A stretch of 64,000 nucleotides of DNA from Hymenobacter cheonanensis (GTDB lineage: Bacteria > Bacteroidota > Bacteroidia > Cytophagales > Hymenobacteraceae), in NCBI RefSeq assembly GCF_030581075.1, contig NZ_JAUQSW010000016.1, positions 1-64,000 on the forward strand. Direction: 5' to 3'. The notes under the pieces are model-generated. The model did not search any database. It was not told where the DNA came from and saw nothing but the letters and a program-made list of their open reading frames with translations. The position numbers were made by a program, and so were the translations under genes. This document shows, in pieces, positions 1 to 8,500 of this stretch (its first letter is position 1; each line of letters opens with the position of its first letter).

Positions 1-7
1 TCAACAA

Positions 8-40
8 AGCGGTAGAGATGCTTCGACAAGCTCAGCATGA
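8..40. repeat. Candidate dispersed REP-like repeat
   Basis: The stretch contains GATGCTTCGACAAGCTCAGC, whose reverse complement GCTGAGCTTGTCGAAGCATC I recall as a very common intergenic repeat in Hymenobacter and some other genomes. It has a short internal GCTT/AAGC hairpin. Only one copy is in this window, so the repeat nature rests on recollection, not on the sequence itself. Confidence 0.4.
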
Positions 41-110
41 CAAAAATCGTGTTTTTTACAATTCCCAAACACGCTCTAAGAAGGCTTGGCATCGCTACTT
101 CTTCGAGCGG

Positions 111-154
111 GGAGCAGCCGGCTTGCGGCAGCCGGCCAGCAAGCCGGCTGCTCC
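111..154 (-). terminator. Hairpin downstream of the recombinase gene
   Basis: A perfect 16-bp inverted repeat (111-126 with 139-154, 12-nt loop) starts 10 bp past the stop codon of the minus-strand recombinase gene. There is no clear T-run after it, so it may be a transcript-end hairpin rather than a classical intrinsic terminator. Confidence 0.5.
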
Positions 155-163
155 GGCCGCGCG

Positions 164-1141
164 CTACAAGCCAAGTTTTTGGGCGGCGTTGTGCTGGCGC
201 ACGTTGTCGAGGCGGGTATAGCGCCGAATCATATCCGTCGTCTTGTGTTTGGTCTGGTTCATAACTTCCGCATCATCAGCGCCGTTGAGCTTGGCAATGG
301 TCACAAACGAGGCGCGTAGCGAGTGGGCGGTATAAGGCGCGCCCAGGCGCAGGCGCACAATCTCGTTCAGGCTAAATGCGCTGAGCCGGCGCCGGCTTAG
401 CCGCTGCCCCTTGTGAAAAGACAGGAACAAGGGCCCGCTCGTGCGTTCGTGCTGGCGCAGCACCTCCAGCCAGTCCTTAACGGCGCGCACCGGGCAGCTG
501 CGCCGGTCGGGGGCAAAGAAGATGGCCTTCTCTTCGGCCTCGCCTTTCTGATTGGTTTTGCTTTTCGGCAGCTCCACCACCAGCCCGTCGTCGTCAAAGC
601 GCAGGTGGGCCAGGTCGAGGCCAGCGAGTTCGTCGCGCCGAAACGCCCCGGCCAGCCCCAGCAGTAGCAAGGCCCGGTCGCGCACGCCGGCCGGCCGCGC
701 CGTGTCGATGCCCTGCACCACGCGCTTGAAATACGCCAGGGTGAAAGCCGGCGCCTGCTTCTGCTTAACGCCTTTCTCGCGGCTGATGCCTTCGAGCAGG
801 GTCCGGAGCTGCCGGTCGTCGGTCGGAGTCGGAAAACCGGCCAGTTGGTGGGCCTTGCTCACGGAGGCGCAGTGGCGCCGAATGGTGGCCACCTTTTTAC
901 CGGCCTCGGCCAGCGCCGTCATAAAGGCCGCCAGCGTCAGCACCTCGGCGGGCAGCGGCTCGCGCCCGTGGTCCTGGCACCAAGTGGTGAAGCGGCGCCA
1001 GTCGCCGGCGTAGGCGCGCTGGGTGTTGGCCGCGCCTTGCTGCCCGGTGCGCACGTAGCGCGCCCCGGCTTCGGCGTAGTCGTCAATATGGCGGGCGGCG
1101 CCGATGCCCTGAGCGGCGGCCCGAATGGGGAGCTTTTCCAT
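164..1141 (-). CDS. Tyrosine recombinase / phage-type integrase
   Basis: A 325-aa site-specific recombinase that would cut and rejoin DNA through a 3'-phosphotyrosine. The N-terminal half carries a SAM-like core-binding domain with 'QRAYAGDWRRFTTWC'. The C-terminal half carries the catalytic set: Arg in 'GAFRRDEL', Lys in 'PKSKTN', 'HSLR' for the His-x-x-Arg box, a further His in 'TKHKTTD', and the nucleophile Tyr in 'RRYTRLD'. The reading frame extends upstream to 1261, but those 40 residues are hydrophobic and lie over an inverted repeat that looks like a recombination site. The start at 1141 (MEKLPIRA) is therefore preferred. Next to ParA and Rep genes the likely role is plasmid dimer resolution or integration of the element. 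A transposon-type integrase cannot be excluded. Confidence 0.88.
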   Translation of the reverse strand: MEKLPIRAAAQGIGAARHIDDYAEAGARYVRTGQQGAANTQRAYAGDWRRFTTWCQDHGREPLPAEVLTLAAFMTALAEAGKKVATIRRHCASVSKAHQLAGFPTPTDDRQLRTLLEGISREKGVKQKQAPAFTLAYFKRVVQGIDTARPAGVRDRALLLLGLAGAFRRDELAGLDLAHLRFDDDGLVVELPKSKTNQKGEAEEKAIFFAPDRRSCPVRAVKDWLEVLRQHERTSGPLFLSFHKGQRLSRRRLSAFSLNEIVRLRLGAPYTAHSLRASFVTIAKLNGADDAEVMNQTKHKTTDMIRRYTRLDNVRQHNAAQKLGL

Positions 1142-1212
1142 AGCAGCGCGGGCGGCAGCCGTAAGCTGCCCAAAGTGCGTGGCAAAAGCCAGCGCGTAAA
1201 AGTAAGCTAAAA

Positions 1213-1245
1213 TTACCCTCGATAAGTAAGGATTATCAAGGGTAA
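1213..1245. other. Candidate tyrosine-recombinase crossover site
   Basis: Two 13-bp arms, TTACCCTCGATAA (1213-1225) and TTATCAAGGGTAA (1233-1245), are inverted with a single mismatch around a 7-bp spacer GTAAGGA. This is the shape of a tyrosine-recombinase core site (two arms of 11-13 bp, 6-8 bp spacer, as in dif or lox). It lies about 70 bp upstream of the preferred recombinase start. It could instead be an operator for that gene. Confidence 0.5.
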
Positions 1246-1567
1246 TCACCAGAAAAAGCAATAAAACATATTTTTGTACAATACTACCGTAAAAGTGCTA
1301 CGCCTGGCCTGTAAAGTTCTATTTTCAAGCCGCGCTAGTAGCTTCGCTTCCCCACCCGGCCCCGCAGCTGATGCTGCTAGTGAACAGAGAGCCGAAACAG
1401 CTGGTAGCTTTTACAGTACAAGCCCCCACTAGTAGCGCCGAGATAGTCTGGCTGAGCAGAGCAGCATGGGGCGGCTCTTTTCTGCACAGCGGCAAAGCCT
1501 GCTAAGCCTCCTAACTAAGCCGCGGCCTTGTATTGTGCCCGCCTGCTAAAGGCTGCCATTCCGCAGC

Positions 1568-1623
1568 GCCCGTTTGCTGCACAGCGGCGGCGGGCCCTGG
1601 CCGCCGCTGTGCAGCAAACGGGC
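1568..1623. repeat. Perfect 23-bp inverted repeat
   Basis: Arms 1568-1590 and 1601-1623 are perfect reverse complements (GCCCGTTTGCTGCACAGCGG plus 3 more bases) around a 10-nt loop. A shorter related string, CTGCACAGCGGC, occurs about 90 bp upstream near 1484. No T-run follows. It may be a transcript-end hairpin or a recombinase accessory site. Confidence 0.7.
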
Positions 1624-1942
1624 GGGGCCCGCCCAACGCCGGCTCATCGTTTAGTAAAGCAGTGGCATAATCTGGGTGGGACATGGCCAAGCTTGCCAGG
1701 CGCTTGCCTTTTCCCGGCCGTCTCAGCTGTGACGCCCTGGGCCAAAAGGAGCACCGACTGCGCCCGGCACACCGCTCAAAGCCTGGCCACGACGCCCAAA
1801 ATACCCCTGAGCTTACCGCGAGCCGGCTTCAATTCTGCCAGCTGCCAGGTACAAGCGCCGGCGCCCTGACTGAAAAGTTACCTACTTAACAAGCACATAC
1901 TATTGATAATAAAATTTTTAGCTCAAAAAATGTTTACAATGG

Positions 1943-1954
1943 TAACAATTGTTG
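1943..1954. promoter_or_regulatory. AACAATTGTT palindrome upstream of parA
   Basis: The perfect palindrome AACAATTGTT at 1944-1953 lies about 60 bp before the parA start. The same 10-mer recurs twice just downstream of the parA partner gene, and a 9/10 match (AACAATTGTA) lies at 2016-2025 inside parA. This distribution suggests an operator or centromere site for the partition proteins. Confidence 0.5.
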
Positions 1955-2010
1955 CTATGGTAACAAAGGAAAGCATTGTTATAATTGGCGGCATTGTGTT
2001 TATTTACGCC

Positions 2011-2772
2011 ATGCAAACAATTGTAATGGCTAACCATAAGGGCGGCACTGGGAAGACTACCAGTTGCCTAAACGTGGCCCATGCCCTGCGAGAACAAGGG
2101 CACAGCGTATTGCTATTGGATTGCGATAGCCAGTGCAACCTTACCCAGAGCTTCACGCTGCCCGCCCCCGCCGGCAAACGGCTCGACGCAGTGCTGCTAG
2201 GCCAGGCAAGTCTCTCGGATGCGGTGCAGGAAGTGGGAGAAGGGCTGTACCTGTTGCCCGGTTCGCCCGACCTGGCGGAGGCCGAGGAGCGCATTGGCAA
2301 GAGGCCAGGGGCCGAGTTTGCCCTGAAGGAGCTGCTCGACGAGGTAGAGGCCATCGACTTTTGCCTGATTGATACGCCGGGCGGCCTGGGTAAGCTAACC
2401 TACGCGGCCCTGACGGCAGCCACCGCCGTCTTCATCCCGGCGCAGCCGGAATATTACGGAATCGAAGGCCTGGTGGGCCTGCTCGACGTGTGCCAGCAGG
2501 TGCAAAAGCGCCTGAACAAAGGCCTGAAGATTGGGGGGCTGTTTTTTACGCAGTACAACCGCAGCGACCGGCGCCGGGCCCAGAAAGACATGGTGACCCT
2601 GCTGGAAACCCACCCCGTGTTTGGCCCGCTGGTTATGCACACCACCATTCGCCCCAACGTGTCGCTGGTAGAAGCCCAGATTGAGAAAGAAAGCATCTAT
2701 GCCTGGGCCGGTCAATCTGCCGGCGCTCACGACTATACTGCCCTTACCGCCGAAATTCTTACCCGTTTATGA
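2011..2772 (+). CDS. parA: ParA-family partition ATPase
   Basis: A 253-aa Walker-type ATPase of the ParA/MinD/Soj group, expected to segregate the replicon by binding nucleoid DNA in its ATP form. The deviant Walker A box KGGTGKTT is at residues 10-17, Walker A' is in 'LLLDCDSQCNLT', and Walker B is in 'FCLIDTPGG'. The frame is open 36 codons further upstream, but the family normally begins a few residues before the P-loop, so the ATG at 2011 is chosen. There is no N-terminal HTH, so this resembles short plasmid ParAs (type Ib), which usually work with a small DNA-binding partner. The next gene overlaps by ATGA and is that candidate. Palindromes on both sides may be its centromere. Confidence 0.92.
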   Translation: MQTIVMANHKGGTGKTTSCLNVAHALREQGHSVLLLDCDSQCNLTQSFTLPAPAGKRLDAVLLGQASLSDAVQEVGEGLYLLPGSPDLAEAEERIGKRPGAEFALKELLDEVEAIDFCLIDTPGGLGKLTYAALTAATAVFIPAQPEYYGIEGLVGLLDVCQQVQKRLNKGLKIGGLFFTQYNRSDRRRAQKDMVTLLETHPVFGPLVMHTTIRPNVSLVEAQIEKESIYAWAGQSAGAHDYTALTAEILTRL

Positions 2773-3074
2773 GCACTAAACCCACTTTCGGTAAAAAAGT
2801 CCTTTCGTCCATCAACGAGCGAATTGAGCCCGCGCCGGAGCCGGCAGCCGGCAACGCAGAAGAGCCAACCGTTTGGGTATCGTTTACTACGGCAGTAACC
2901 CGCGAAACGTACCTCAAGCTGAAGCAGGCTGAGTACTGGCTACCCGGCTTTCTGATGAAGGAGCTAACCGAGGCCGCCCTGGTGAAGGAGCTGGCAGCTC
3001 ATCCCGAAGCCGATAAGCCCCTGCCGGATGCCTTGCTGCAGAAGCTATTGCGCACCAGTAAAAAGCTGCGGTAG
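2769..3074 (+). CDS. Small partition partner protein (ParB-like position)
   Basis: A 101-aa protein whose ATG overlaps the parA stop codon (ATGA), so the two are translationally coupled. It has a disordered, Pro/Ala/Glu-rich N-terminal third and a helical charged C-terminal part ('SFTTAVTRETYLKLKQAEYW'). No family could be assigned by eye. Its position after a short ParA makes it the likely centromere-binding adaptor, comparable in size and place to small ribbon-helix-helix partners. The DNA-binding fold is not demonstrated by sequence. Confidence 0.6.
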   Translation: MSTKPTFGKKVLSSINERIEPAPEPAAGNAEEPTVWVSFTTAVTRETYLKLKQAEYWLPGFLMKELTEAALVKELAAHPEADKPLPDALLQKLLRTSKKLR

Positions 3075-3179
3075 CCATGTGCTTTACGAATAGCTATCCC
3101 ATAGGGCACAGCTAGCCTGCCACCTGATTTATCAATTATCATTCTATGAGCTAGTTAGCTCAAAATTTAAAATAAATTG

Positions 3180-3254
3180 CAACAATTGTTAGAATGGTTA
3201 GTGTGGTAGTAATTCTTATGATTTATGCTACGCTGACTATTCTAACAATTGTTG
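3180..3254. promoter_or_regulatory. Inverted pair of AACAATTGTT sites, candidate parS
   Basis: CAACAATTGTTAGAAT (3180-3195) and its exact reverse complement ATTCTAACAATTGTTG (3239-3254) stand 43 bp apart in an AT-rich gap downstream of the partition genes. Each contains the palindrome AACAATTGTT, also present upstream of parA. Paired sites beside par genes are typical of a plasmid centromere. The remaining gap between about 3075 and 3348 holds no gene. Confidence 0.5.
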
Positions 3255-3348
3255 GAATTTACGAAATTTTTATTCTTCACAAGAAAGGTGATTTTTGAGC
3301 AGGCGGTTTATTTACCCGGTATTTTTCCGGCCTGGCTAGGGTGGGGGG

Positions 3349-4503
3349 TTAGGCTTCCAGCTGCTTTAGCCGTTGCGCTAAGTCCGCAATCTTGCCCTGG
3401 ACCTCCGCTACAAATGCCGGGCGGGTTTCATCGGTATACAGCAGCGAGGTCTGAAAAAACGACAGGCTGTTGTGGGCATCCTCCAGCTCGCCCTGCAGCT
3501 TGCGGCGCTGGCTGTTCAGCGCCTGGCTTGGCCGGGCCCGGGGCTTAGCCTGCTTTTTCTGGTAAGCGGGCAGCAGATAGCCATCGACCAATGCTTTGAA
3601 CATTGCGCCGCCCGGTTTTTTTATTTTGCCGGCCTCGGCCTGCGCTTGTATTGTTTGCAGCACAAAGTGCACGTACCCTTCGTCGTAGGTGCCGGCGGCT
3701 AGCTTCTCGCGTACCGTTTCCAGGCTTTTTGCCGCTACTCCAGCCGCCAAAAGCTCCGTAGCCCAAGCCTCGGGCAGGGGCAGCAGCTCGGGGAGGGTGG
3801 CGCCCGTGGGCGTGAACAGAAAGCGGATTTCCGTGATAACGCGCCCTTGCTTGAGCAGCTCGTAGGTGAAGGGCAAATCGGTTTGCGCCAGTTCCTCCTG
3901 GGCCGGGTCGAGCACCCGCGTGCGGAAGTGGTCGAACCGGTCGGCGTACTCATCTTTCAGCCCCAGCACGTGGCGCAGCTCCCCGACGCTGACCGTGCGC
4001 TTACCAAAGGCTGCGTACTCGCGCAGCAGCCAGTAGATGCGGTGCGAGGCGGGCCGCTTTATTTTGAGTACCTGGCTTAGCTGGGCCTTGGTAAAGTTAT
4101 TCTTCAGCTCTAGCAGATAGGGCTTCAGGTGCTCATTGAACACGGCTTCCACCACGCCTTCCCGCTTCAAGTAGTCAATCGCCCCCATCAGCGGGCGGTT
4201 TTTGATATCCGGCTCTTTCAGGCGCTCGCCGTTGGGGCCCAGCACTTCCAGCAGCAGGAAGCGGCTGGCCATCTTCTCTGTCATGGCCCGCACTTCTGTG
4301 TACACGTTTTTGCTGGTGCTGTCTGCGCACAGCTCCCGCACGGGAATCCGGCACACCGGCAGGGCGGTATCCTCCCGGCCGATGCGGCTAATCATGGCCA
4401 GGAAACAGCGCATTTCCAGGGCTGACATGGTAAAGCCAGCGTTTACCATCGCGTTGTGTTGCACTACCAGTGGGTTGGTTGTGGTGGTCAGGTCTTTGGT
4501 CAT
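3349..4503 (-). CDS. Rep_3 (RepB)-family plasmid replication initiator
   Basis: A 384-aa initiator of the Rep_3 family, which binds origin iterons and recruits the host replisome. The N-terminal winged-helix domain is recognisable from 'NPLVVQHNAMVNAGFTMSAL' and the 'RIPVRELCADSTSKNVYTEV' stretch. The second winged helix follows with 'SHRIYWLLREYAAFGKRTVSVGELRHVLG' and 'FDHFRTRVLDPAQEEL' regions, where iteron-binding residues lie in the family. The C-terminal 120 residues are Ala/Gln/Lys-rich and partly coiled-coil, longer than in minimal Rep proteins. The gene is transcribed away from nine iteron copies, and an inverted half-iteron pair sits directly upstream, the usual place for self-repression. 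Confidence 0.9.
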   Translation of the reverse strand: MTKDLTTTTNPLVVQHNAMVNAGFTMSALEMRCFLAMISRIGREDTALPVCRIPVRELCADSTSKNVYTEVRAMTEKMASRFLLLEVLGPNGERLKEPDIKNRPLMGAIDYLKREGVVEAVFNEHLKPYLLELKNNFTKAQLSQVLKIKRPASHRIYWLLREYAAFGKRTVSVGELRHVLGLKDEYADRFDHFRTRVLDPAQEELAQTDLPFTYELLKQGRVITEIRFLFTPTGATLPELLPLPEAWATELLAAGVAAKSLETVREKLAAGTYDEGYVHFVLQTIQAQAEAGKIKKPGGAMFKALVDGYLLPAYQKKQAKPRARPSQALNSQRRKLQGELEDAHNSLSFFQTSLLYTDETRPAFVAEVQGKIADLAQRLKQLEA

Positions 4504-4546
4504 GAGCGCATCAGCAGAGGCCTGGCAAATGTACCGCGCCTACGCC

Positions 4547-4581
4547 ATTCCCCCACAACCAATTTCAACCTGTGGGGGAAT
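4547..4581. promoter_or_regulatory. Inverted half-iteron repeat before rep (candidate operator)
   Basis: ATTCCCCCACA (4547-4557) and TGTGGGGGAAT (4571-4581) are perfect inverted copies of part of the iteron, 44 bp upstream of the rep start codon. Rep_3 plasmids commonly carry such a partial inverted iteron where Rep dimers repress their own promoter. Confidence 0.6.
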
Positions 4582-4582
4582 A

Positions 4583-4703
4583 ACCCCATTTTTGTGGGGG
4601 AATAACCCCCTCCTAACCCCATTTTTGTGGGGGAATGACCCCATTTTTGTGGGGGAATGACCCCATTTTTGTGGGGGTATAACCCCATTTTTGTGGGGAA
4701 ATG
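4583..4703 (+). repeat. Origin iterons, five direct copies
   Basis: The core ACCCCATTTTTGTGGGG begins at 4583, 4616, 4638, 4660 and 4682. The last four are spaced exactly 22 bp apart (about two helical turns). The first is 33 bp away, half a unit more. Units continue with GAATG, GAATA or GTATA. The layout next to a Rep_3 gene marks this as the replication origin. Confidence 0.88.
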
Positions 4704-4740
4704 CCCTTGCAGCTATTTGGCAATCAAGGCGTTGCGGCAC

Positions 4741-4805
4741 CCGTAAACTTAGTAAACTAGTTAAAAAAAGTAACTACTGTTTCTTGAGTAGTTTTTTTTC
4801 TTTCA
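4741..4805. other. AT-rich segment of the origin, candidate unwinding region
   Basis: Between the two iteron groups the composition drops sharply, with runs such as TTAAAAAAAG and GTTTTTTTTCTTTC, in a window that is otherwise very GC-rich. This is where strand opening would be expected in an iteron plasmid origin. No experimental support is possible from sequence alone. Confidence 0.4.
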
Positions 4806-4863
4806 GGGGTTAGTCCGTTCGCACGGCACCCATTTTGGCTAAGTAGTGGGGAGGGGGCGGGCG

Positions 4864-4885
4864 ACCCCATTTTTGTGGGGGAATG
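4864..4885 (+). repeat. Isolated direct iteron
   Basis: A further complete ACCCCATTTTTGTGGGG core with the GAATG tail lies 160 bp beyond the main iteron array. Confidence 0.8.
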
Positions 4886-4931
4886 GCTCAAAATGTGGCC
4901 CCATTGGCTGGAAACGCCCTTTTCACATTTC

Positions 4932-4986
4932 TATTCCCCCACAAAAATGGGGTCGTAAGGGGAGTATTCCCCCACAAAAATGGGGT
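4932..4986 (-). repeat. Two inverted iterons
   Basis: Two iterons in the opposite orientation lie at 4932-4953 and 4965-4986. Their 33-bp spacing equals that between the first two copies of the direct array. Confidence 0.82.
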
Positions 4987-5081
4987 CAGCACGAGCCCTG
5001 GTCTTGTGGGACGGAGGCTAGGGGGGCGCTGCCACCCTGGCTGCCCACCTTGGCGACTGCCCAGGCGTTGTGGCGGGGGCA

Positions 5082-5103
5082 ACCCCATTTTTGTGGGGGT
5101 AAG
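5082..5103 (+). repeat. Outermost direct iteron
   Basis: The ninth copy of the 17-bp core, in direct orientation, followed by GTAAG. The sequence from here to about 5580 has no gene that I can support. It begins AT-rich (5110-5270) and turns GC-rich towards the dehydratase gene. Confidence 0.78.
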
Positions 5104-5536
5104 GTCGGTTTGGTTGTTGGTGGGTTATTGCTTGTTGGGTACCAATCATTGTTTACTCAATTAGTTCTATTAGTCAAAAATACAGAATGTGCTAATTCGG
5201 GAGTTAACCAGCTAACAATCAGATAGTACAAAATGGTATTTCGCGTAAATTTCAGCGCTTGTGCCATTATAAACTGCTAACCGGAAGGCTAGCGCCAGGT
5301 GCTACGTGGTTGTACTTGGCGCACATTGCAAAGGGGGCGGGGCAGCGAGTGGGGGCGGGGGCATGGGAACGCGCGGTTGGGCCGGGTAGCTACCGGGCTG
5401 AAAGACCGGCAGGGGCAGGGGCTGGAAGGGACCATAAACATCGGGGCCTGCCGGGCCGGGCAAAAGTTTAGTACACTAACCCCGCTTTGCGCAGGACTAA
5501 GCCCTGGTAGCAACGCAGCCGGGCGCGGCCGGCCTG

Positions 5537-5544
5537 TATATTTC
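5537..5544 (+). promoter_or_regulatory. Possible -7 element before the dehydratase gene
   Basis: TATATTTC matches the Bacteroidota -7 consensus TAnnTTTG at all but the last position and lies about 40 bp upstream of the start codon. No convincing -33 box was found. Confidence 0.3.
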
Positions 5545-5582
5545 GCCCCGCCTTTTCCCGTTTTCCGGTCCTGCCGGCTTGT

Positions 5583-8500
5583 ATGGAACACCTCTACACC
5601 TTTCACCCGGCGCTGGTGCTGCGCACCCCCGCGCGGCCGCTGGCCGGGGCCCCCACCACGGCCGCCGACTGGCTGGCCGATGCCGCGTTTAGGGAAGCCC
5701 TCTACCTGGCCTCGCCGCCCCTGCTGGCCGAGGCCGAGCGCTGGCAGCGCGGCGAGCTGCGCGATGCCAAAAAGGAAGCCCGGCTGCTCGCGGCCCTGGG
5801 CCGCTACCAGGGCCGGATGCGCAGCCGCTGCACGCCGTTTGGGCTGTTTGCCGGCTGCTCGGTGGTGGGGTGGGGCCCCGAAAGCCGCCTGTGCCTCGAC
5901 CCCGCCGCTACCACCCGGCATACCCGCCTCGACATGCACTACCTGTGCGCGCTGGCCGCCCGGCTAGCCGCCCAGGAGCCGCTGCGCAGCCGCCTGCGCT
6001 ACAGGCCCAACTCCAGCCTCTACGACCTGGGGCACGAGCTGCGCTACGTCGAGTACAGCTACGGCGAGGGCCGCCCCCCCGAGGGCGAGCACCAGCTGAG
6101 TGCCGTGGAGGCCACCGAGCCCCTGCGCCGGGCCCTGGCGGCCAGCGCCGGTGGGCAGCAGCGCCGGGGGCTGGCCCTGGCGCTGCTTGGCCTGGAGGAA
6201 GACGCCGCTAGCCCCGTAGCCGATGCCGACCTGGCAGAGGCCCTGGAATTTGTGGATGCGCTGATTGAGGCGCAGCTCCTGGTGAGCGAGCTGGAGCCCA
6301 CCGTCACGGGAGCCGAGTTTTTGCCCCACCTGCGCCAGGTGCTGGCCCGCCTCGACGACCCCGCCGCGCCCCATGCCGGCCTGGCGGCAGTGCGGAGCGT
6401 GGTAGCCGACGTGAGCGCCCGCCTGGCGGCCCTCGACGCCCACCCCGCCGGCCCCAACCCTACCGCCGCCTACACAGCCATTGAGGCGGCGCTGGCGCCG
6501 CTGGCGGTGCCCCTGGAAGCGGGCAAGCTTTTCCAGGCCGACCTGCTGCCCGGTGTGCTGGCCGGCAGCACCCTGGCCACCAGCCAGCAGGCCGCCCTGC
6601 TGGCGGCCCTGCGGGTGCTGGGCCACCTTACCCCGGCCACCACCCAGGCCCGGCTGGCCGAGTTCAAGCAGCAGTTTGCGGCCCGCTACGAGGCGCGGGC
6701 CGTGCCCCTGCTCGAAGCGCTGGACTCGGAAAGCGGCATCAGCTACTCTGACTACGGCCGCCACGCCTACGCCCCGCTGGTCGAAGACCTGATGCTGCCC
6801 GGCGCCGCCAGCCCCGCCCCGGCCCCCCTGCTCACGGCGGCCCAGCAGCTGCTGGCCGGCCGGCTGCGCGCCGCCGAGCAGGCCGGAGACTATGCCATCG
6901 ACCTGACCCTGGCCGAGGTGCAGCACCTGCCCAGCGTGGCCGATGCCCTGCCGCCGTCCTTCTCGGTGCTGTTTCGGGCACTGGCCGGGGGGCAGCTGCT
7001 GCTGGAAAGCGCCGGCGGGGCGAGCGCAGCTAACCTGCTAGGGCGCTTTGCCCACGCCTCGCCGGCCATTGCCGGGGTAGTGCACAGCCTGGCTGCCGCC
7101 GAGCAGGCCCACAACCCCGGCGTAGTGCTGGCCGAAATCTGCCACCTGCCGGCCAGCCGGCTCGGCAATATTTTGCTGCGGCCCTGCTTCCGCGACTTCG
7201 AGCTGCCCTACCTGGCCCATGCCGCCTGCCCGCCCGCGGGCCGCCTGGCCCTCCAGGACCTTACCCTGCGGCTGCACCGGGGCCAGCTGGAGCTGTGGTG
7301 CCGCCGCACCGGCCACCGGGTGGTGCCGCGCCTGAGCGCGGCCCACAACTACACCCAGCAGGCGCTGCCCGTGTACCAGCTGCTGTGCGACCTGCAAACC
7401 CAGGGCCTGCAAGCCAGCCTGGGCGTGAGCTGGGAGGCCCTGGCCCCCGAGGCGCGCTTCCGGCCCCGGCTCACGCACCAGGGAGTGGTGCTGCTGGCCG
7501 CCAGCTGGCAGCTGGCCGCCGCTGACCTGGCTCCGCTGCTGGCCGCCGGCCCGGGCGGGGCCGCCGAGGCCTGGGCGACCTTTCGCCGGCGCTGGCAGCT
7601 GCCGCGCTATTTTACCCTGGCCGAGGCCGACCACGAGCTGCTGATTGATGCCGAGGACCCGGCCGGCGTGCGCGACTGGCTGGCCCTGGTGCGGGCCCGG
7701 CCCGGCGTGCTGCTCAAAGAGTTTTTGTTTGACCCCGCCACCTGCCTCGTGCGCGACCCGGCGGGCCGGCCCTACACCAACCAGCTTGTGGCCTCGCTGC
7801 TGCGCACGGCGCCCTGCTACCCCGCCGCGGGCGGGGCAGCGCCCCGCCCCGGCGCGCCGCCCGCCGCGGTGCCCCGCTCGTTCGAGCCCGGCTCGGAGTG
7901 GCTCTACTACAAGCTCTACTGCGGCCCCAAGGTGGCCGACCGCCTGCTGGCCGAGGCCCTGGCGCCCCTCACCGAGGAGCTGCTGGCCCGGGGCTGGGTT
8001 GATAAGTGGTTTTTCATTCGCTACACCGACCCCGACCACCACCTGCGCTTGCGCCTGCACCTGCCCGCCCCCGCCGCCGCCCTGGGCCCGGTAATGCAGG
8101 CCGTGAGGGCAGCCCTGGCCCCGTACACGGCCAGCGGGAGCCTCTGGAAAACCCAGACCGACACCTACCAGCGCGAGCTGGAGCGCTACGGCAGCCACAC
8201 CATCGAGCTGGCCGAAAGCCTGTTTTACTACGACAGCCGCCGGCTGCTGGCCCGCCTCGCCGCCCCTCCTCCCGGCCCTGGCCCCACCGGCTGGCTGGGG
8301 GCCGCCCGCGGCATCGACGAGCTGCTCGCTGCCTTCGGCTGCGACCTGCCGCGCCGGCTGGCCCTGCTCACGCAGTGGCGCGCGGCCTTTGCCCACGAGT
8401 TTGCCGTCGATAAGCCCCTGCGCCTCCAGCTCGATGCCCGCTACCGCCAGCACCGGGCCGCCCTGCACGCTGCCCTGGCCCCGCCGCCCCCCGCCAGGCC

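Larger units (their letters stand above)
1262..2010. other. Intergenic region between recombinase and parA
   Basis: No convincing gene is present. Open frames here have GC-driven, low-complexity translations. The stretch holds the 23-bp inverted repeat at 1568-1623, an AT-rich segment from about 1890, and the AACAATTGTT palindrome before parA. Confidence 0.6.

Noticed and set aside
1142..1261. Longer start for the tyrosine recombinase
   Set aside because: The extra 40 residues lie over the inverted-repeat site and do not look like the family's N-terminus.
1528..1869. 113-codon open frame between recombinase and parA
   Set aside because: It spans the 23-bp inverted repeat, has no recognisable family and has a composition-driven translation.
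4500..4740. Short open frames with a repeated PHKNGV/PTKMG pattern
   Set aside because: They are translations of the origin iterons read through in several frames, with no independent coding signal.
4583..5103. Regular short repeats that might suggest a CRISPR array
   Set aside because: The units abut or are spaced by 0-11 bp in the main array, no unique ~30-bp spacers and no cas genes are present, and they lie beside a Rep_3 gene.
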